From Streptomyces sp. CoH27 (GTDB lineage: Bacteria > Actinomycetota > Actinomycetes > Streptomycetales > Streptomycetaceae): a DNA stretch of 38,894 bases. The DNA is taken from the NCBI RefSeq assembly GCF_020181035.1, contig NZ_JAIQYY010000006.1:1-38894 (forward strand), written 5' to 3'. Position 1 is the stretch's first letter. Every line of letters starts with the position of its first letter. The notes below the pieces were generated by a model that saw nothing but the letters and a program-made list of their open reading frames with translations, was not told where the DNA came from and did no database searches. The translations under genes and the position numbers were made by a program. Positions 7,418-14,729 of this stretch are shown here, in pieces.

Positions 7418-8167
7418 TCACGCTTGGCTGAACACCTCGTTCAGCCAGGTCTGCCACGCGCTCTCGTTCGCCTCGGCGTCGGCGTCCCGCGCGAAGTCGT
7501 GGACGCTGATGCCGAGCGGGGCACCCCAGTGGCCGCGGCCGAAGAAGCGGATGAGGGCGTCCTCGGTGCGCAGCCCGATGAAGTACGGGTTGCGGTAGTC
7601 GAGCACGGCGTCCAGGGTCCGCCCGCCGGGCCCCCGGGCGGCGACCTTCGTCCCCGCGGCCGCGTCGTCCGAAAGCCCCAGGGCGTGGCCGACGGCGGCG
7701 AGCGCCCGCGGGGTCGCCGAGACCGCGGGGCCGTTCAGCTGGGCGAAGGTGACCGGGCGGGGCGCGAAGTGCGTCAGGTACTCGCACAGGGTGTGCAGAT
7801 AGAAGTTGGTGTGCTTGCTCGCGCCGTCGTACTGGTTGTTCCAGTCGTCGGTGAAGATGCCGCTGTGGACGTAGCGCACCCAGGCCCGGCGGCCCTCGTC
7901 GCGGGGCTCGATGGTGTAGTCGAGCTGGTTGGCCGACTGGGTGGGCATGCCGACGTTCTCGCTGCGGTTGGTGTAGCGGTGGGGCGGGTCCCAGGCGGTG
8001 ACGGTCGAGCCGAAGGGGCCGGAGCCGCCGACGCGGGGCTCGGGCGGGTCCATCGGCCAGAGGTAGGCACCGGATGCGTTGATGACGGCGTCCCACACCT
8101 GCTCGGGCGGGACGTCGACCTCGAACTCGCGGACGATCTCGAATTCCTTGGGCGATTCCTTGGACAT
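7418..8167 (-). CDS. SRPBCC (AHSA1-like) domain protein
   Basis: The 249-residue protein opens with FEIVREFEVDVPPEQVWDAVI, the first strand and helix of the SRPBCC/AHSA1 fold, and continues with a typical GPFGSTVTAWDPPHRY segment and a C-terminal helix region. The fold has a deep hydrophobic cavity and binds or converts lipophilic ligands; the ligand here is unknown. It lies 14 bp downstream of an ArsR-type regulator gene on the same strand. This arrangement is common in actinobacteria, where regulator and SRPBCC protein form one autoregulated unit. It ends 9 nt from the convergent nuclease gene. Confidence 0.85.
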   Translation of the reverse strand: MSKESPKEFEIVREFEVDVPPEQVWDAVINASGAYLWPMDPPEPRVGGSGPFGSTVTAWDPPHRYTNRSENVGMPTQSANQLDYTIEPRDEGRRAWVRYVHSGIFTDDWNNQYDGASKHTNFYLHTLCEYLTHFAPRPVTFAQLNGPAVSATPRALAAVGHALGLSDDAAAGTKVAARGPGGRTLDAVLDYRNPYFIGLRTEDALIRFFGRGHWGAPLGISVHDFARDADAEANESAWQTWLNEVFSQA

Positions 8168-8181
8168 GGCGGGGCTCCTGC

Positions 8182-8790
8182 TCACTGATCCAGCGCGGGG
8201 GTGGGCTGTTCCTTGACCGTGGGGTGGAGGGCAACGACGATCCGGTGCTCGCGGCCGCCCTCGGCGTCGGGGGCGTCGTACTTGCGGATGAGGGCGCTCA
8301 CGCCCGCCGTCAGCTCCTGGACGAAGGCCGCGCGGTCGGCGGCGGAGGCGAAGCGGAGCTCGCCGTCCAGAGCGTAGGTCGCCAGTTGCCTGCGGGCCTT
8401 GGTGGCGCCGGTGATCAGCGCGCCGACGTCGCGCACCAGACGGGCGCCGAGGGCGAGCAGCCAGCGCGCGGAGAGCTGGTCCCGGAAGCGGGCCGGGTCC
8501 GGCTGCACGGCGGGCAGGGCGGCCGGTGAGATGACGTACGACGCGGCGGTGGCACGCATCAGCCGCTCGGTGACATTGCCCTTGCGGCGCTCTCCGGCCA
8601 GTTCGACCAGGCCGTGCCGCTCCAGCGCCTTGAGGTGGTAGTTCACCTTCTGCCGGGGCAGTCCGACCTTGCCGGCCAGCATCGCCGCCGACGCGGGTTC
8701 CGCGGCCAGCTCGGCGAGCAGCCGGGCCCGTATGGGGTCCAGCGACACAGCCGCCGCCTCGGGGTCCTCGATCACGGTCACGTCCAGCAT
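8182..8790 (-). CDS. ArsR-like winged-helix transcriptional regulator
   Basis: The 202-residue protein has an N-terminal winged helix (residues ~15-75) with LDPIRARLLAELAAEPASA, the recognition region LPRQKVNYHLKALERHGLVEL and wing ERRKGN. The C-terminal half is a helical region of unknown ligand specificity. No metal-binding cysteine motif is present, so metal sensing is unlikely. The ATG start is preceded by GAGGGTGG. A 58-bp near-perfect inverted repeat directly upstream is the obvious candidate operator, which suggests autoregulation together with the downstream SRPBCC gene. Confidence 0.87.
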   Translation of the reverse strand: MLDVTVIEDPEAAAVSLDPIRARLLAELAAEPASAAMLAGKVGLPRQKVNYHLKALERHGLVELAGERRKGNVTERLMRATAASYVISPAALPAVQPDPARFRDQLSARWLLALGARLVRDVGALITGATKARRQLATYALDGELRFASAADRAAFVQELTAGVSALIRKYDAPDAEGGREHRIVVALHPTVKEQPTPALDQ

Positions 8791-8795
8791 GCGTC

Positions 8796-8853
8796 CACCC
8801 TCGCACCGAAAACTTTTTTTGTCCAGACGGATCAAGTTTTCGGTGTGAGGGTG
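8796..8853 (-). promoter_or_regulatory. Long inverted repeat, probable ArsR operator/promoter
   Basis: Arms of 20 bp (8796-8815 and 8834-8853) match with a single mismatch; their inner halves are CACCGAAAACTT and AAGTTTTCGGTG. An 18-bp AT-richer centre separates them. It begins 6 nt upstream of the regulator start. Its size suits two dimers or a looped operator. The pairing could also form a hairpin in the leader. Confidence 0.65.
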
Positions 8854-8890
8854 CACGAGAGAGCGACGTGAGCCCGCGACCGTCAGACCG

Positions 8891-9622
8891 TCAGCCCTGT
8901 TCTCCGCGTTCGCCGAGGCGGGCGAGCTGGCTCTGGAACCAGTCGAGGCGCGCCTGCAACAGCGCGGCCTCGGCGACGAGTTCGGGCACACCGAGCTCCG
9001 CGCCAAAGGCGCCGGAGGTGCCGGAGGTGCCGGAGGCCGGATCGGCCGCCGGGAGCGCCGGGAGCGCCGGGAGCGCCGCACCACCGCCTCCCCCGGCCAC
9101 CACCCGCAGCCCCTCCCCGGCCAGCCGCGCGAAGCCGGCGAGCGAGACGGACGTACGGCCGCGCAGGCAGCCGGCACAGGAGGGGACGAGGGCGCGCCAG
9201 CCGGGGCGGCCCCAGCCGGCGTCGGCGAGCGCGACGGCGCCGGCCCCGCAGCCGCAGGGGCCGGTGACGGCCGAGCGCACCCGCTGGCGGGCGTAGCGGA
9301 ATCCGCGCTCGAAGCGGATGTAGGCGCCGAGCACGGAGACTTCGAGCAGCACGGCGTCCCGGTGCTCGGCGGTGCACAGCATGGCCTCGGCGGCCGCGCG
9401 GTCATGGACACAGTGGAAGCCGCAGTCGCACAGCCGTGCGGGCGGGCGGTGCCGTCTGCCGTAGACGCAGGAGGCGTCGTCGAGCACGCCGTACGGCAGC
9501 GCGCCGCCGAGCGACACTCCGGTGAACGCGGCCCGGGTGCCGTCCTGGGACAGCACCGGGTGGGCGATCTTGTATCCGGTCGGCGGCTCCGTCGGGCGTT
9601 CCGCCGGGAGCCGCAGTCTCAT
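8891..9622 (-). CDS. Conserved Cys-rich protein of unknown function
   Basis: This 243-residue protein belongs to no family I can name. It has a conserved-looking N-terminal half (HPVLSQDGTRAAFTGVSLGG, LPYGVLDDASCVYG) and clustered cysteines: CDCGFHCVH near residue 70, CGCGAG and CAGC further on. These could bind zinc. A low-complexity Ala/Pro/Gly/Ser segment near residues 190-215 is made of short tandem repeats, and a C-terminal amphipathic helix follows. Its ATG overlaps the stop codon of the preceding 57-aa gene by ATGA, so the two are translationally coupled. The GC-rich third positions support coding. Confidence 0.7.
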   Translation of the reverse strand: MRLRLPAERPTEPPTGYKIAHPVLSQDGTRAAFTGVSLGGALPYGVLDDASCVYGRRHRPPARLCDCGFHCVHDRAAAEAMLCTAEHRDAVLLEVSVLGAYIRFERGFRYARQRVRSAVTGPCGCGAGAVALADAGWGRPGWRALVPSCAGCLRGRTSVSLAGFARLAGEGLRVVAGGGGGAALPALPALPAADPASGTSGTSGAFGAELGVPELVAEAALLQARLDWFQSQLARLGERGEQG

Positions 9623-9792
9623 CGGGTGGCCGGGACCTCTTCGCGGGCGGCCGGCTCGGCCGGTTCGACGGTGGCGGTGTCCTCGGCGAGCGCGATCCCC
9701 TCGACGCGGACGGTCTCTTCGCGGGCGGTCTCTTCGTGACCGAGCGGCCGCTCCTCGGCGACTCCGGTGGCCAGTGCCTTGCCGAGCTTCAT
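9619..9792 (-). CDS. Small acidic protein of unknown function (57 aa)
   Basis: MKLGKALATGVAEE begins a 57-residue acidic, Glu/Ala-rich peptide with no cysteine or membrane segment. GGGAGG lies 6 nt before the ATG, the clearest RBS of the neighbourhood, and the stop codon overlaps the start of the Cys-rich gene (ATGA). The strict coupling suggests the two products work together. A longer reading from 9831 exists but lacks an RBS. Confidence 0.65.
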   Translation of the reverse strand: MKLGKALATGVAEERPLGHEETAREETVRVEGIALAEDTATVEPAEPAAREEVPATR

Positions 9793-9897
9793 GGTGCCTC
9801 CCATGAGTGACGTCGGTGACCCTTCGGCCATAGTGACCCATGAGGGGCCGAGTTGGACACAGGGCCTTCGGTCGCAGAGCCCGACGTCTCAGCAATG

Positions 9898-9915
9898 CTT
9901 AGCTATATATCTAAG
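9898..9915. promoter_or_regulatory. AT-rich palindrome upstream of dapA
   Basis: CTTAG-CTATATAT-CTAAG is symmetric at 16 of 18 positions and is strikingly AT-rich for this genome. It lies in the divergent region between the 57-aa gene and dapA, 46-63 bp before the dapA start. It resembles a dimeric repressor operator; the regulator is unknown. Confidence 0.5.
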
Positions 9916-9960
9916 AAGAATTAAGTAGAGCTTCATCGTGGCGCTGCCGAGACTACCTGT

Positions 9961-10866
9961 ATGACGACGACACGCAAGCCCCCCGCCCCCTTCGGCCGCA
10001 CCCTCTGCGCGATGATCACGCCGTTCACCGTGGTGGGCGCCCTCGATCTGGACGGGGCCCGGAGCCTGGCCGCGCGGCTGGTGGCGGAGGGCTGCGACGG
10101 CCTGGTGCTGAACGGCACCACCGGCGAGTCGCCGACCACCACGGACGCGGAGAAGGCGGAGCTCGTCGCGGCCGTCCGGGACGCGGTCGGCGCCGGCGTC
10201 TCCCTGGTCGCGGGCGTGGGCAGCGCCGACACCCGGCACACCGTCGAGCTGACGCTCGCGGCCGAGAAGGCGGGCGCCGACGGGGTGCTGCTGGTGACGC
10301 CGTACTACAGCCGGCCCCCGCAGGAGGCCGTGGAGGCGCACTTCCGGCAGGTCGCCGACGTGAGCGGCCTGCCCGTGATGCTCTACGACATCCCGGGCCG
10401 CACCGGCACCCGGATCGAGCCGGAGACGATGATCCGGCTCGCCGAGCACCCCCGGATCGTGGCGGTCAAGGACTGCTCCTACGACTTCCTCGGCACGCAG
10501 AAGGTGCTGGCGCACACGGAGCTGGCGTACTACGCGGGCTGCGACGAGCATGTGCTCGCGCTGTACGCGGTCGGCGCGGCGGGATGTGTCAGCACGGTCG
10601 CCAACGCCGTGCCCGGCCATGTCGCCGCGATCCTCGACGCCTTCGACGCGGGGGACACCGCGCGCGCCCGCGAACTCCAGTTGCGGGCCACGCCGTTGAT
10701 CGAGGCGATGATGGACGCGGGCCTGCCGGGCACGGTCACCGCGAAGGCCCTGCTGGCCCGGCTGGGCCTGCCTGCGGGCCCGGTGCGGGCACCTCTGCTG
10801 TCTGCCGGGCCGGAGGCGGCCGACGGGCTGCTGGCGCGGTACGAGGAGCTGACGGCGGCCCGCTGA
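9961..10866 (+). CDS. dapA: 4-hydroxy-tetrahydrodipicolinate synthase
   Basis: The 301-residue TIM-barrel enzyme of the DapA/NAL family condenses pyruvate with aspartate semialdehyde at the entry to diaminopimelate and lysine synthesis. GTTGE (residues 52-56) is the substrate-binding loop, Y142 lies in LYDIPGRTGT, and the Schiff-base lysine is K170 in VAVKDCSYD. Length fits the family. There is no SD sequence; GAGACT 6 nt before the ATG is an imperfect -10, so a leaderless transcript is possible. A second dapA is usual in Streptomyces, and related aldolases of other specificity cannot be fully excluded, but dapD nearby supports the call. Confidence 0.85.
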   Translation: MTTTRKPPAPFGRTLCAMITPFTVVGALDLDGARSLAARLVAEGCDGLVLNGTTGESPTTTDAEKAELVAAVRDAVGAGVSLVAGVGSADTRHTVELTLAAEKAGADGVLLVTPYYSRPPQEAVEAHFRQVADVSGLPVMLYDIPGRTGTRIEPETMIRLAEHPRIVAVKDCSYDFLGTQKVLAHTELAYYAGCDEHVLALYAVGAAGCVSTVANAVPGHVAAILDAFDAGDTARARELQLRATPLIEAMMDAGLPGTVTAKALLARLGLPAGPVRAPLLSAGPEAADGLLARYEELTAAR

Positions 10867-10898
10867 AAAATTCCGGCGGGCCGGCCGCCGCCCTGCCG

Positions 10899-10904
10899 TA
10901 CGGT
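10899..10904 (+). promoter_or_regulatory. -10 box, leaderless HAD-like gene
   Basis: TACGGT ends 6 nt before the GTG start, so initiation about 7 nt downstream of the box would fall on the start codon. No SD sequence is present. Confidence 0.55.
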
Positions 10905-10910
10905 GTTTTC

Positions 10911-11417
10911 GTGAGCCGCCTCCTGCTGTTCCTGGACGTCGACGGCCCCCTCAACCCGTACGCGGCGCAGCCGGAACGCCGGCCGGAGGGCTGTACGACG
11001 ATCCGGGTGCCCTTCGCCGCGCGGCGCCCCCTGCGGGTCTGGCTGAATCCGGACCACGGGCCGGCACTGCTCGGGCTCGGCTACGAGCTGGTCTGGGCGA
11101 CGACCTGGATGGCGGAGGCCAACATCTGGATCGCGCCGGTCGTCGGCCTGCCCACCGATCTGCCGTACGTCGACTTCGGCGCCGGCTTGTTCGCCTTCCG
11201 GCCCGACGAGGTGCACTGGAAAACGGAGGCGATCGTGGCGTACGCCGACGGCCGGCCGTTCGCCTGGGTGGACGACGAGCAGAGCCCGGCGGACGTCGCG
11301 TATGTGGCGGCTCACCACCCCGGCCCGGCCCTGCTCCACCACGTCGACCCGCGGGTCGGCCTGCGGGAGGCCGACTTCGCGGCGCTGCGGGAGTTCGCGG
11401 CGGCGCTTCCCGCATGA
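10911..11417 (+). CDS. HAD-like hydrolase domain protein
   Basis: The 168-residue protein begins LLLFLDVDGPLNPY, a HAD motif I with the DxD pair in which Pro follows Gly-Asp. ATTWM (motif II position), a lysine in VHWKTEAIV and WVDDEQSPAD (motif IV aspartates) follow. This suggests a small phosphohydrolase of unknown substrate. GTG is chosen because the next in-frame codons upstream lack an RBS and a TACGGT -10 lies at leaderless distance. It lies 44 bp downstream of dapA and its stop codon lies inside the shared terminator hairpin. Confidence 0.8.
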   Translation: MSRLLLFLDVDGPLNPYAAQPERRPEGCTTIRVPFAARRPLRVWLNPDHGPALLGLGYELVWATTWMAEANIWIAPVVGLPTDLPYVDFGAGLFAFRPDEVHWKTEAIVAYADGRPFAWVDDEQSPADVAYVAAHHPGPALLHHVDPRVGLREADFAALREFAAALPA

Positions 11418-11458
11418 CGAAAGCGCCCTCCACTCCGCGGTGAAGGGCGCTTTCGTCA
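11415..11458. terminator. Bidirectional hairpin terminator overlapping a stop codon
   Basis: A perfect 15-bp stem TGACGAAAGCGCCCT/AGGGCGCTTTCGTCA encloses a 14-nt loop between the convergent HAD-like and dapD genes. The stem starts with the TGA stop of the HAD-like gene. There is no long T-run on either strand. Confidence 0.75.
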
Positions 11459-11479
11459 GCTGCCGTGCGTCGCCTTGCG

Positions 11480-12466
11480 TCAGTTGTGGCTGTGCAGGAT
11501 GTCGTTCAGGCCGCCCCAGACCGCGTTGTTCGGGCGGGCCTCGACCGTGCCGGTGACCGAGTTGCGGCGGAAGAGGATGTTGGAGGCGCCGTTCAGCTCG
11601 CGGGCCTTGACGATCTGGCCGTCGGGCATGGTGACCCGGGTGCCCGCCGTGACGTACAGGCCGGCCTCGACCACGCACTCGTCGCCGAGCGCGATGCCCA
11701 CGCCCGCCTCGGCGCCGATCAGGCAGCGCTCGCCGATGGAGATGCGCACGTTGCCGCCGCCGGACAGGGTGCCCATGGTGGAGGCGCCGCCGCCGATGTC
11801 CGAGCCGTCGCCGATGACGACACCGGCGGAGATCCGGCCCTCGACCATCGACGTGCCGAGCGTGCCGGCGTTGAAGTTGACGAAGCCCTCGTGCATGACC
11901 GTGGTGCCCGCGGCCAGGTGCGCGCCGAGGCGGACCCGGTCGGCGTCGGCGATGCGGACGCCCTTCGGGGCGACGTAGTCCGTCATGCGCGGGAACTTGT
12001 CGATCGAGGTGACCTGGAGGTGCAGGCCCTCGGCGCGGGCGTTGAGACGCACCTTCTCGATGTCGTCCACGGCGACCGGGCCGAGCGAGGTCCAGGCGAC
12101 GTTGGCGAGGTGCCCGAAGATGCCGTCCAGGCTCTGGCCGTGCGGCTTGACCAGGCGGTGCGAGAGCAGGTGCAGGCGCAGGTAGACGTCGTGCGCGTCG
12201 ATCGGCTTCTCGTCCAGCGAGGCGATGACCGTGCGGACCGCGACCACCTCGACGCCCCGGCGGGCGTCCGGGCCGACCACCTTGGTCGCGCCCTCGCCCA
12301 GCAGCTCGGCCGCCTGCTCGGCGGTCAGCCGCTCGGTGCCGGCCGGGCCGGGCTGCTCGACCAGCTCGGGGGCCGGGAACCAGGTGTCGAGAACGGTGCC
12401 GTCGGCGGCGATCGTGGCGAGACCGGCGGCGACGGCGCCGGTGGTGCGGGAAGCAGAGTCGGTCAT
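11480..12466 (-). CDS. dapD: Tetrahydrodipicolinate N-succinyltransferase
   Basis: The 328-residue protein is the actinobacterial long form of DapD, which succinylates tetrahydrodipicolinate from succinyl-CoA in diaminopimelate synthesis. After an N-terminal alpha/beta domain, residues ~170-290 show the left-handed beta-helix hexapeptide pattern ([32 protein letters not shown], broken by [11 protein letters not shown] and [18 protein letters not shown]). The C-terminal [16 protein letters not shown] is typical. The start ATG has no SD but a TAGGTT -10 ends 7 nt upstream, indicating a leaderless mRNA. It converges on dapA and the HAD-like gene. Confidence 0.93.
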   Translation of the reverse strand: MTDSASRTTGAVAAGLATIAADGTVLDTWFPAPELVEQPGPAGTERLTAEQAAELLGEGATKVVGPDARRGVEVVAVRTVIASLDEKPIDAHDVYLRLHLLSHRLVKPHGQSLDGIFGHLANVAWTSLGPVAVDDIEKVRLNARAEGLHLQVTSIDKFPRMTDYVAPKGVRIADADRVRLGAHLAAGTTVMHEGFVNFNAGTLGTSMVEGRISAGVVIGDGSDIGGGASTMGTLSGGGNVRISIGERCLIGAEAGVGIALGDECVVEAGLYVTAGTRVTMPDGQIVKARELNGASNILFRRNSVTGTVEARPNNAVWGGLNDILHSHN

Positions 12467-12473
12467 GTACCAA

Positions 12474-12479
12474 AACCTA
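12474..12479 (-). promoter_or_regulatory. -10 box, leaderless dapD
   Basis: TAGGTT on the minus strand is followed by TTGGTAC and the dapD ATG, so transcription should start at or next to the initiation codon. No SD sequence is present. Confidence 0.6.
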
Positions 12480-12539
12480 ACGTGAGCGGGGTCGCGGAGG
12501 CGAACCGGTGCCGGGGTGTCTCACGTGCCGGGCACGGCT

Positions 12540-13073
12540 TCAGGGGATCAGACGGGCCAGCGCGGCGCGCGCGTACTCCTCGTCGTAGGAACCGCCCGTG
12601 AGCAGCACCTGCAGACAGATGCCGTCCATGAGCGCGCACAGCGCGCGGGCGGTGACCGGGTCCGTGCGCCGGGCCAGCAGCGCGGAGGCGTTCTCGGTCC
12701 ACTCGGCGGCGACGGGGCGCAGCGCGGGACGGCGCAGCGCGGCCAGATACAGCTCGTACTCCAGCTCCACGCCCGTGCGCTCGCCGCCCAGCCACTCGCC
12801 GAGGGTGCGGGCCAGCTCCGCCGCGAGGTCGCCCCCGACGCCCTCCGGCAACCGCTCGGCGAGCACCCGGCCGAAGCCCTCGTTCGCCTGCCGGAGCGCG
12901 GCGACCATCAGCTCTTCGAGGGTGGCGAAGTGGTACGTCGTCGAGCCGAGCGGTACGTCCGCCTCGGCGGCGACGGAGCGGTGGCTGAGCCCGGCGATGC
13001 CGTCCCGGCCGACCACGCGGATCGCGGCGTCGATGATCCGCTGCCGGCGCTCGGGGTCGTAGCGGCGGGCCAT
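12540..13073 (-). CDS. TetR-family regulator of the adjacent SMR pump
   Basis: The 177-residue protein begins RYDPERRQRIIDAAIRVVGRDGIAGLSHRSVAAEADVPLGSTTYHFATLEELM, a complete TetR helix-turn-helix region (residues 3-55). The C-terminal ligand-binding domain is all-helical. Its ATG overlaps the stop of the SMR gene (ATGA), so it is made in step with the transporter. Two GTAC-rich palindromes before the SMR start are the probable operators, giving drug-relieved autorepression of the pair. Confidence 0.88.
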   Translation of the reverse strand: MARRYDPERRQRIIDAAIRVVGRDGIAGLSHRSVAAEADVPLGSTTYHFATLEELMVAALRQANEGFGRVLAERLPEGVGGDLAAELARTLGEWLGGERTGVELEYELYLAALRRPALRPVAAEWTENASALLARRTDPVTARALCALMDGICLQVLLTGGSYDEEYARAALARLIP

Positions 13074-13396
13074 CAGTGGCTCGCCCCGCCCAGGTTCAGC
13101 ACCACGACCCCGCCGATGATCAGCAGGATCCCGGCGACCTTGGTGACGTTCAGCCCCTCCCCGAACAGCAGCAGCCCGAGGACGGCGATGGTCGCGGTGC
13201 CGACGCCGGACCAGATCGCGTAGGCGGTGCCGATCTGCACCGTCTTCAGCGTCCGGGCGAGCAGCGCGAAGGAGACGACGTAGCCGAGCGCCGTCACGAG
13301 CGAGGGCGCGAGCCTGCTGAAGCCCGCGCTGTACTTCATCGCCGTCGTCGCGGCGACCTCGGCGGCGATGGCGCCGGCGAGCAAGAGGTATCCCAT
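13073..13396 (-). CDS. Small multidrug resistance (SMR/EmrE-type) efflux protein
   Basis: MGYLLLAGAIAAEVAATTAMKYSAGF starts a 107-residue protein with four membrane helices. The conserved glutamate of TM1 (E14 in AAEVAATTAMK) is the proton/substrate site of the SMR family. TAYAIWSGVGTATIAVLG is the family TM3 signature. The pump works as a dimer in the cytoplasmic membrane and exports cationic compounds. This start is preferred over an upstream ATG because the operator and a TACGCT -10 sit immediately before it, giving a leaderless transcript. Confidence 0.9.
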   Translation of the reverse strand: MGYLLLAGAIAAEVAATTAMKYSAGFSRLAPSLVTALGYVVSFALLARTLKTVQIGTAYAIWSGVGTATIAVLGLLLFGEGLNVTKVAGILLIIGGVVVLNLGGASH

Positions 13397-13412
13397 GTGT
13401 ACGAGCGTACAC
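13397..13412 (-). promoter_or_regulatory. TetR operator 1 with -10 box
   Basis: GTGTACG-AG-CGTACAC is a 7-bp-arm palindrome abutting the SMR start codon. The minus-strand -10 TACGCT (13409-13404) lies inside it, 7 nt before the ATG, so bound repressor would cover the promoter. Confidence 0.68.
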
Positions 13413-13418
13413 AACCGT

Positions 13419-13436
13419 TGCGTACGGCCGTACACA
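13419..13436 (-). promoter_or_regulatory. TetR operator 2
   Basis: TGCGTACGGCCGTACACA is palindromic at 16 of 18 positions and shares the CGTAC/GTAC core with operator 1. Their centres are 23 bp apart and the second site covers the -35 region. Confidence 0.6.
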
Positions 13437-13510
13437 GGAGTCTGTCACGATCTCGGACGCGAAAAAGTTTCACTTTCACAGAAACCGCTCACTGGACACA
13501 CTCCGGCCAC

Positions 13511-13516
13511 TAATGT
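13511..13516 (+). promoter_or_regulatory. -10 box of the CBM42 protein gene
   Basis: TAATGT ends 8 nt before the ATG at 13525. An earlier ATG overlaps the box itself, so the second ATG is the better start. Confidence 0.5.
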
Positions 13517-13524
13517 GCGGGCCC

Positions 13525-14322
13525 ATGCCCGACCACACCCCCCATCCCTGGGAGCACGGCTGGACGGCCGACGCCTCCCGGACCCCTGGCACCCGAAGAC
13601 TCTGGCTCGCCGGCGCGCTGGCCATCGCGGTCGTCACCGCCTGCGTCACCGCTCTGGCCGTGAACAGCACGGCCCCGCGGTCCGAGGCCGCCCCGCGACC
13701 GCCCGGCGCCCCGACGGCGGGCGGCCCCGGCCTGCTCTCCTTCGCCTCCCCCTCGGGAAGTACGACCGCTCCCCCGAAGGGCAGGAGCGGTCTGACCCCG
13801 GTGACCCCGCAGACGGCGTCCGCCTCCCCTCAGCCGGATCCGTCGCCGTCCAAATCGCCAGGCCATCAAGGGAGTTCACCGCAGCCGAAGCCGGCGCCGC
13901 AGGAAACGGGAACCTCCGTCCGCTCCGTCAACTACCCGGACCGCTACTGGCACATCAGCGGTGACTTCGTCCGGCTCGACCCGGTCGGCTCACCCACCGA
14001 CCGACGCGACGCGACCTTCAGGGTGGTCAACGGCCTGGCGAACAGCGGCTGTTACTCCTTCGCCACGGCCGACGGCGGCTACCTCCGCCACCGGAACTTC
14101 CTCCTGCGCGCCGAACCCGACGACGGCACACCCCTGTTCCGCCAGGACGCCACGTTCTGCCCCCGGCCCTCCCCCTATCCTGGGGCGATCATGCTGGAGT
14201 CGGTCAACTACCCCGGCCGCTTCCTGCGCCACCAGAACTTCCAGCTGAAGCTGGCCCCTTACCAGAACACCGATCTGTACTGGGCGGACTCGGCGTTCAC
14301 ACTGGTGGACGGACTCGGCTGA
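13525..14322 (+). CDS. Membrane-anchored protein with CBM42/AbfB-like domain
   Basis: The 265-residue protein has a short cytoplasmic N-terminus, one membrane helix (LWLAGALAIAVVTACVTAL, residues 26-44), a Pro/Ser/Thr-rich extracellular linker of about 80 residues and a C-terminal beta-trefoil-like AbfB (CBM42) domain. The domain repeats SVNYPDRYWHISGDFVRL, YLRHRNFLLRAEP and SVNYPGRFLRHQNFQLKL, the arabinose-binding signatures of the family. No catalytic domain is attached, so it may hold cells to arabinan side chains. A signal-peptide reading is also possible. Confidence 0.85.
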   Translation: MPDHTPHPWEHGWTADASRTPGTRRLWLAGALAIAVVTACVTALAVNSTAPRSEAAPRPPGAPTAGGPGLLSFASPSGSTTAPPKGRSGLTPVTPQTASASPQPDPSPSKSPGHQGSSPQPKPAPQETGTSVRSVNYPDRYWHISGDFVRLDPVGSPTDRRDATFRVVNGLANSGCYSFATADGGYLRHRNFLLRAEPDDGTPLFRQDATFCPRPSPYPGAIMLESVNYPGRFLRHQNFQLKLAPYQNTDLYWADSAFTLVDGLG

Positions 14323-14345
14323 GCACACCGAAGCGGCACAGCACA

Positions 14346-14380
14346 AAGCGGCGGCACCCCCCGAGCGGGTGCCGCCGCTT
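14346..14380. terminator. Bidirectional terminator between CBM42 gene and suf operon
   Basis: AAGCGGCGGCACCC and GGGTGCCGCCGCTT form a perfect 14-bp stem with a 7-nt loop. It serves the convergent CBM42 gene and suf operon. The AA/TT ends give only a minimal U-tract. Confidence 0.75.
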
Positions 14381-14396
14381 CACGCACGCTGTGGGA

Positions 14397-14729
14397 TCAG
14401 ACGTTGAACCCGAGCGCCCGAAGCTGCTCGCGGCCGTCGTCCGTGATCTTGTCCGGGCCCCACGGCGGCATCCAGACCCAGTTGATGCGCAGCTCGTTGA
14501 CCAGACCGTCCGTGGCGGACTTGGCCTGGTCCTCGATGACGTCGGTCAGCGGGCAGGCCGCCGAGGTCAGGGTCATGTCGACGGTCGCGATGTTGGACTC
14601 GTCGATGTGGATGCCGTAGATCAGGCCGAGGTTGACGACGTCGATGCCCAGCTCGGGGTCGACCACGTCCATCAGGGCCTCGCGGAGTTCTTCCTCCGAG
14701 GCCGGCTTCATCTCGACGGTGTCGCTCAT
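14397..14729 (-). CDS. sufT: MIP18/DUF59-type Fe-S maturation factor
   Basis: The 110-residue protein is of the MIP18/PaaD-like (DUF59) family: LMDVVDPELGIDVVNLGLIYGIHID, DMTLTSAACPLTD with the conserved cysteine, and VWMPPWGPDKIT. In actinobacterial suf operons this protein helps deliver Fe-S clusters to clients, as SufT does in other bacteria. Its ATG overlaps the sufU stop (ATGA). It is the last gene of the operon, followed by a terminator. Confidence 0.9.
   Translation of the reverse strand: MSDTVEMKPASEEELREALMDVVDPELGIDVVNLGLIYGIHIDESNIATVDMTLTSAACPLTDVIEDQAKSATDGLVNELRINWVWMPPWGPDKITDDGREQLRALGFNV

Noticed and set aside
9000..9090. Tandem short repeats inside the Cys-rich gene as a regulatory or CRISPR-like array
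   Set aside because: They are in-frame, codon-length multiples coding for Ala/Pro/Leu and Gly/Thr/Ser low complexity; no spacer pattern.
9949..9954. GAGACT as a leaderless -10 box for dapA
   Set aside because: First base does not fit TANNNT and other AT-rich candidates lie upstream; left undecided.
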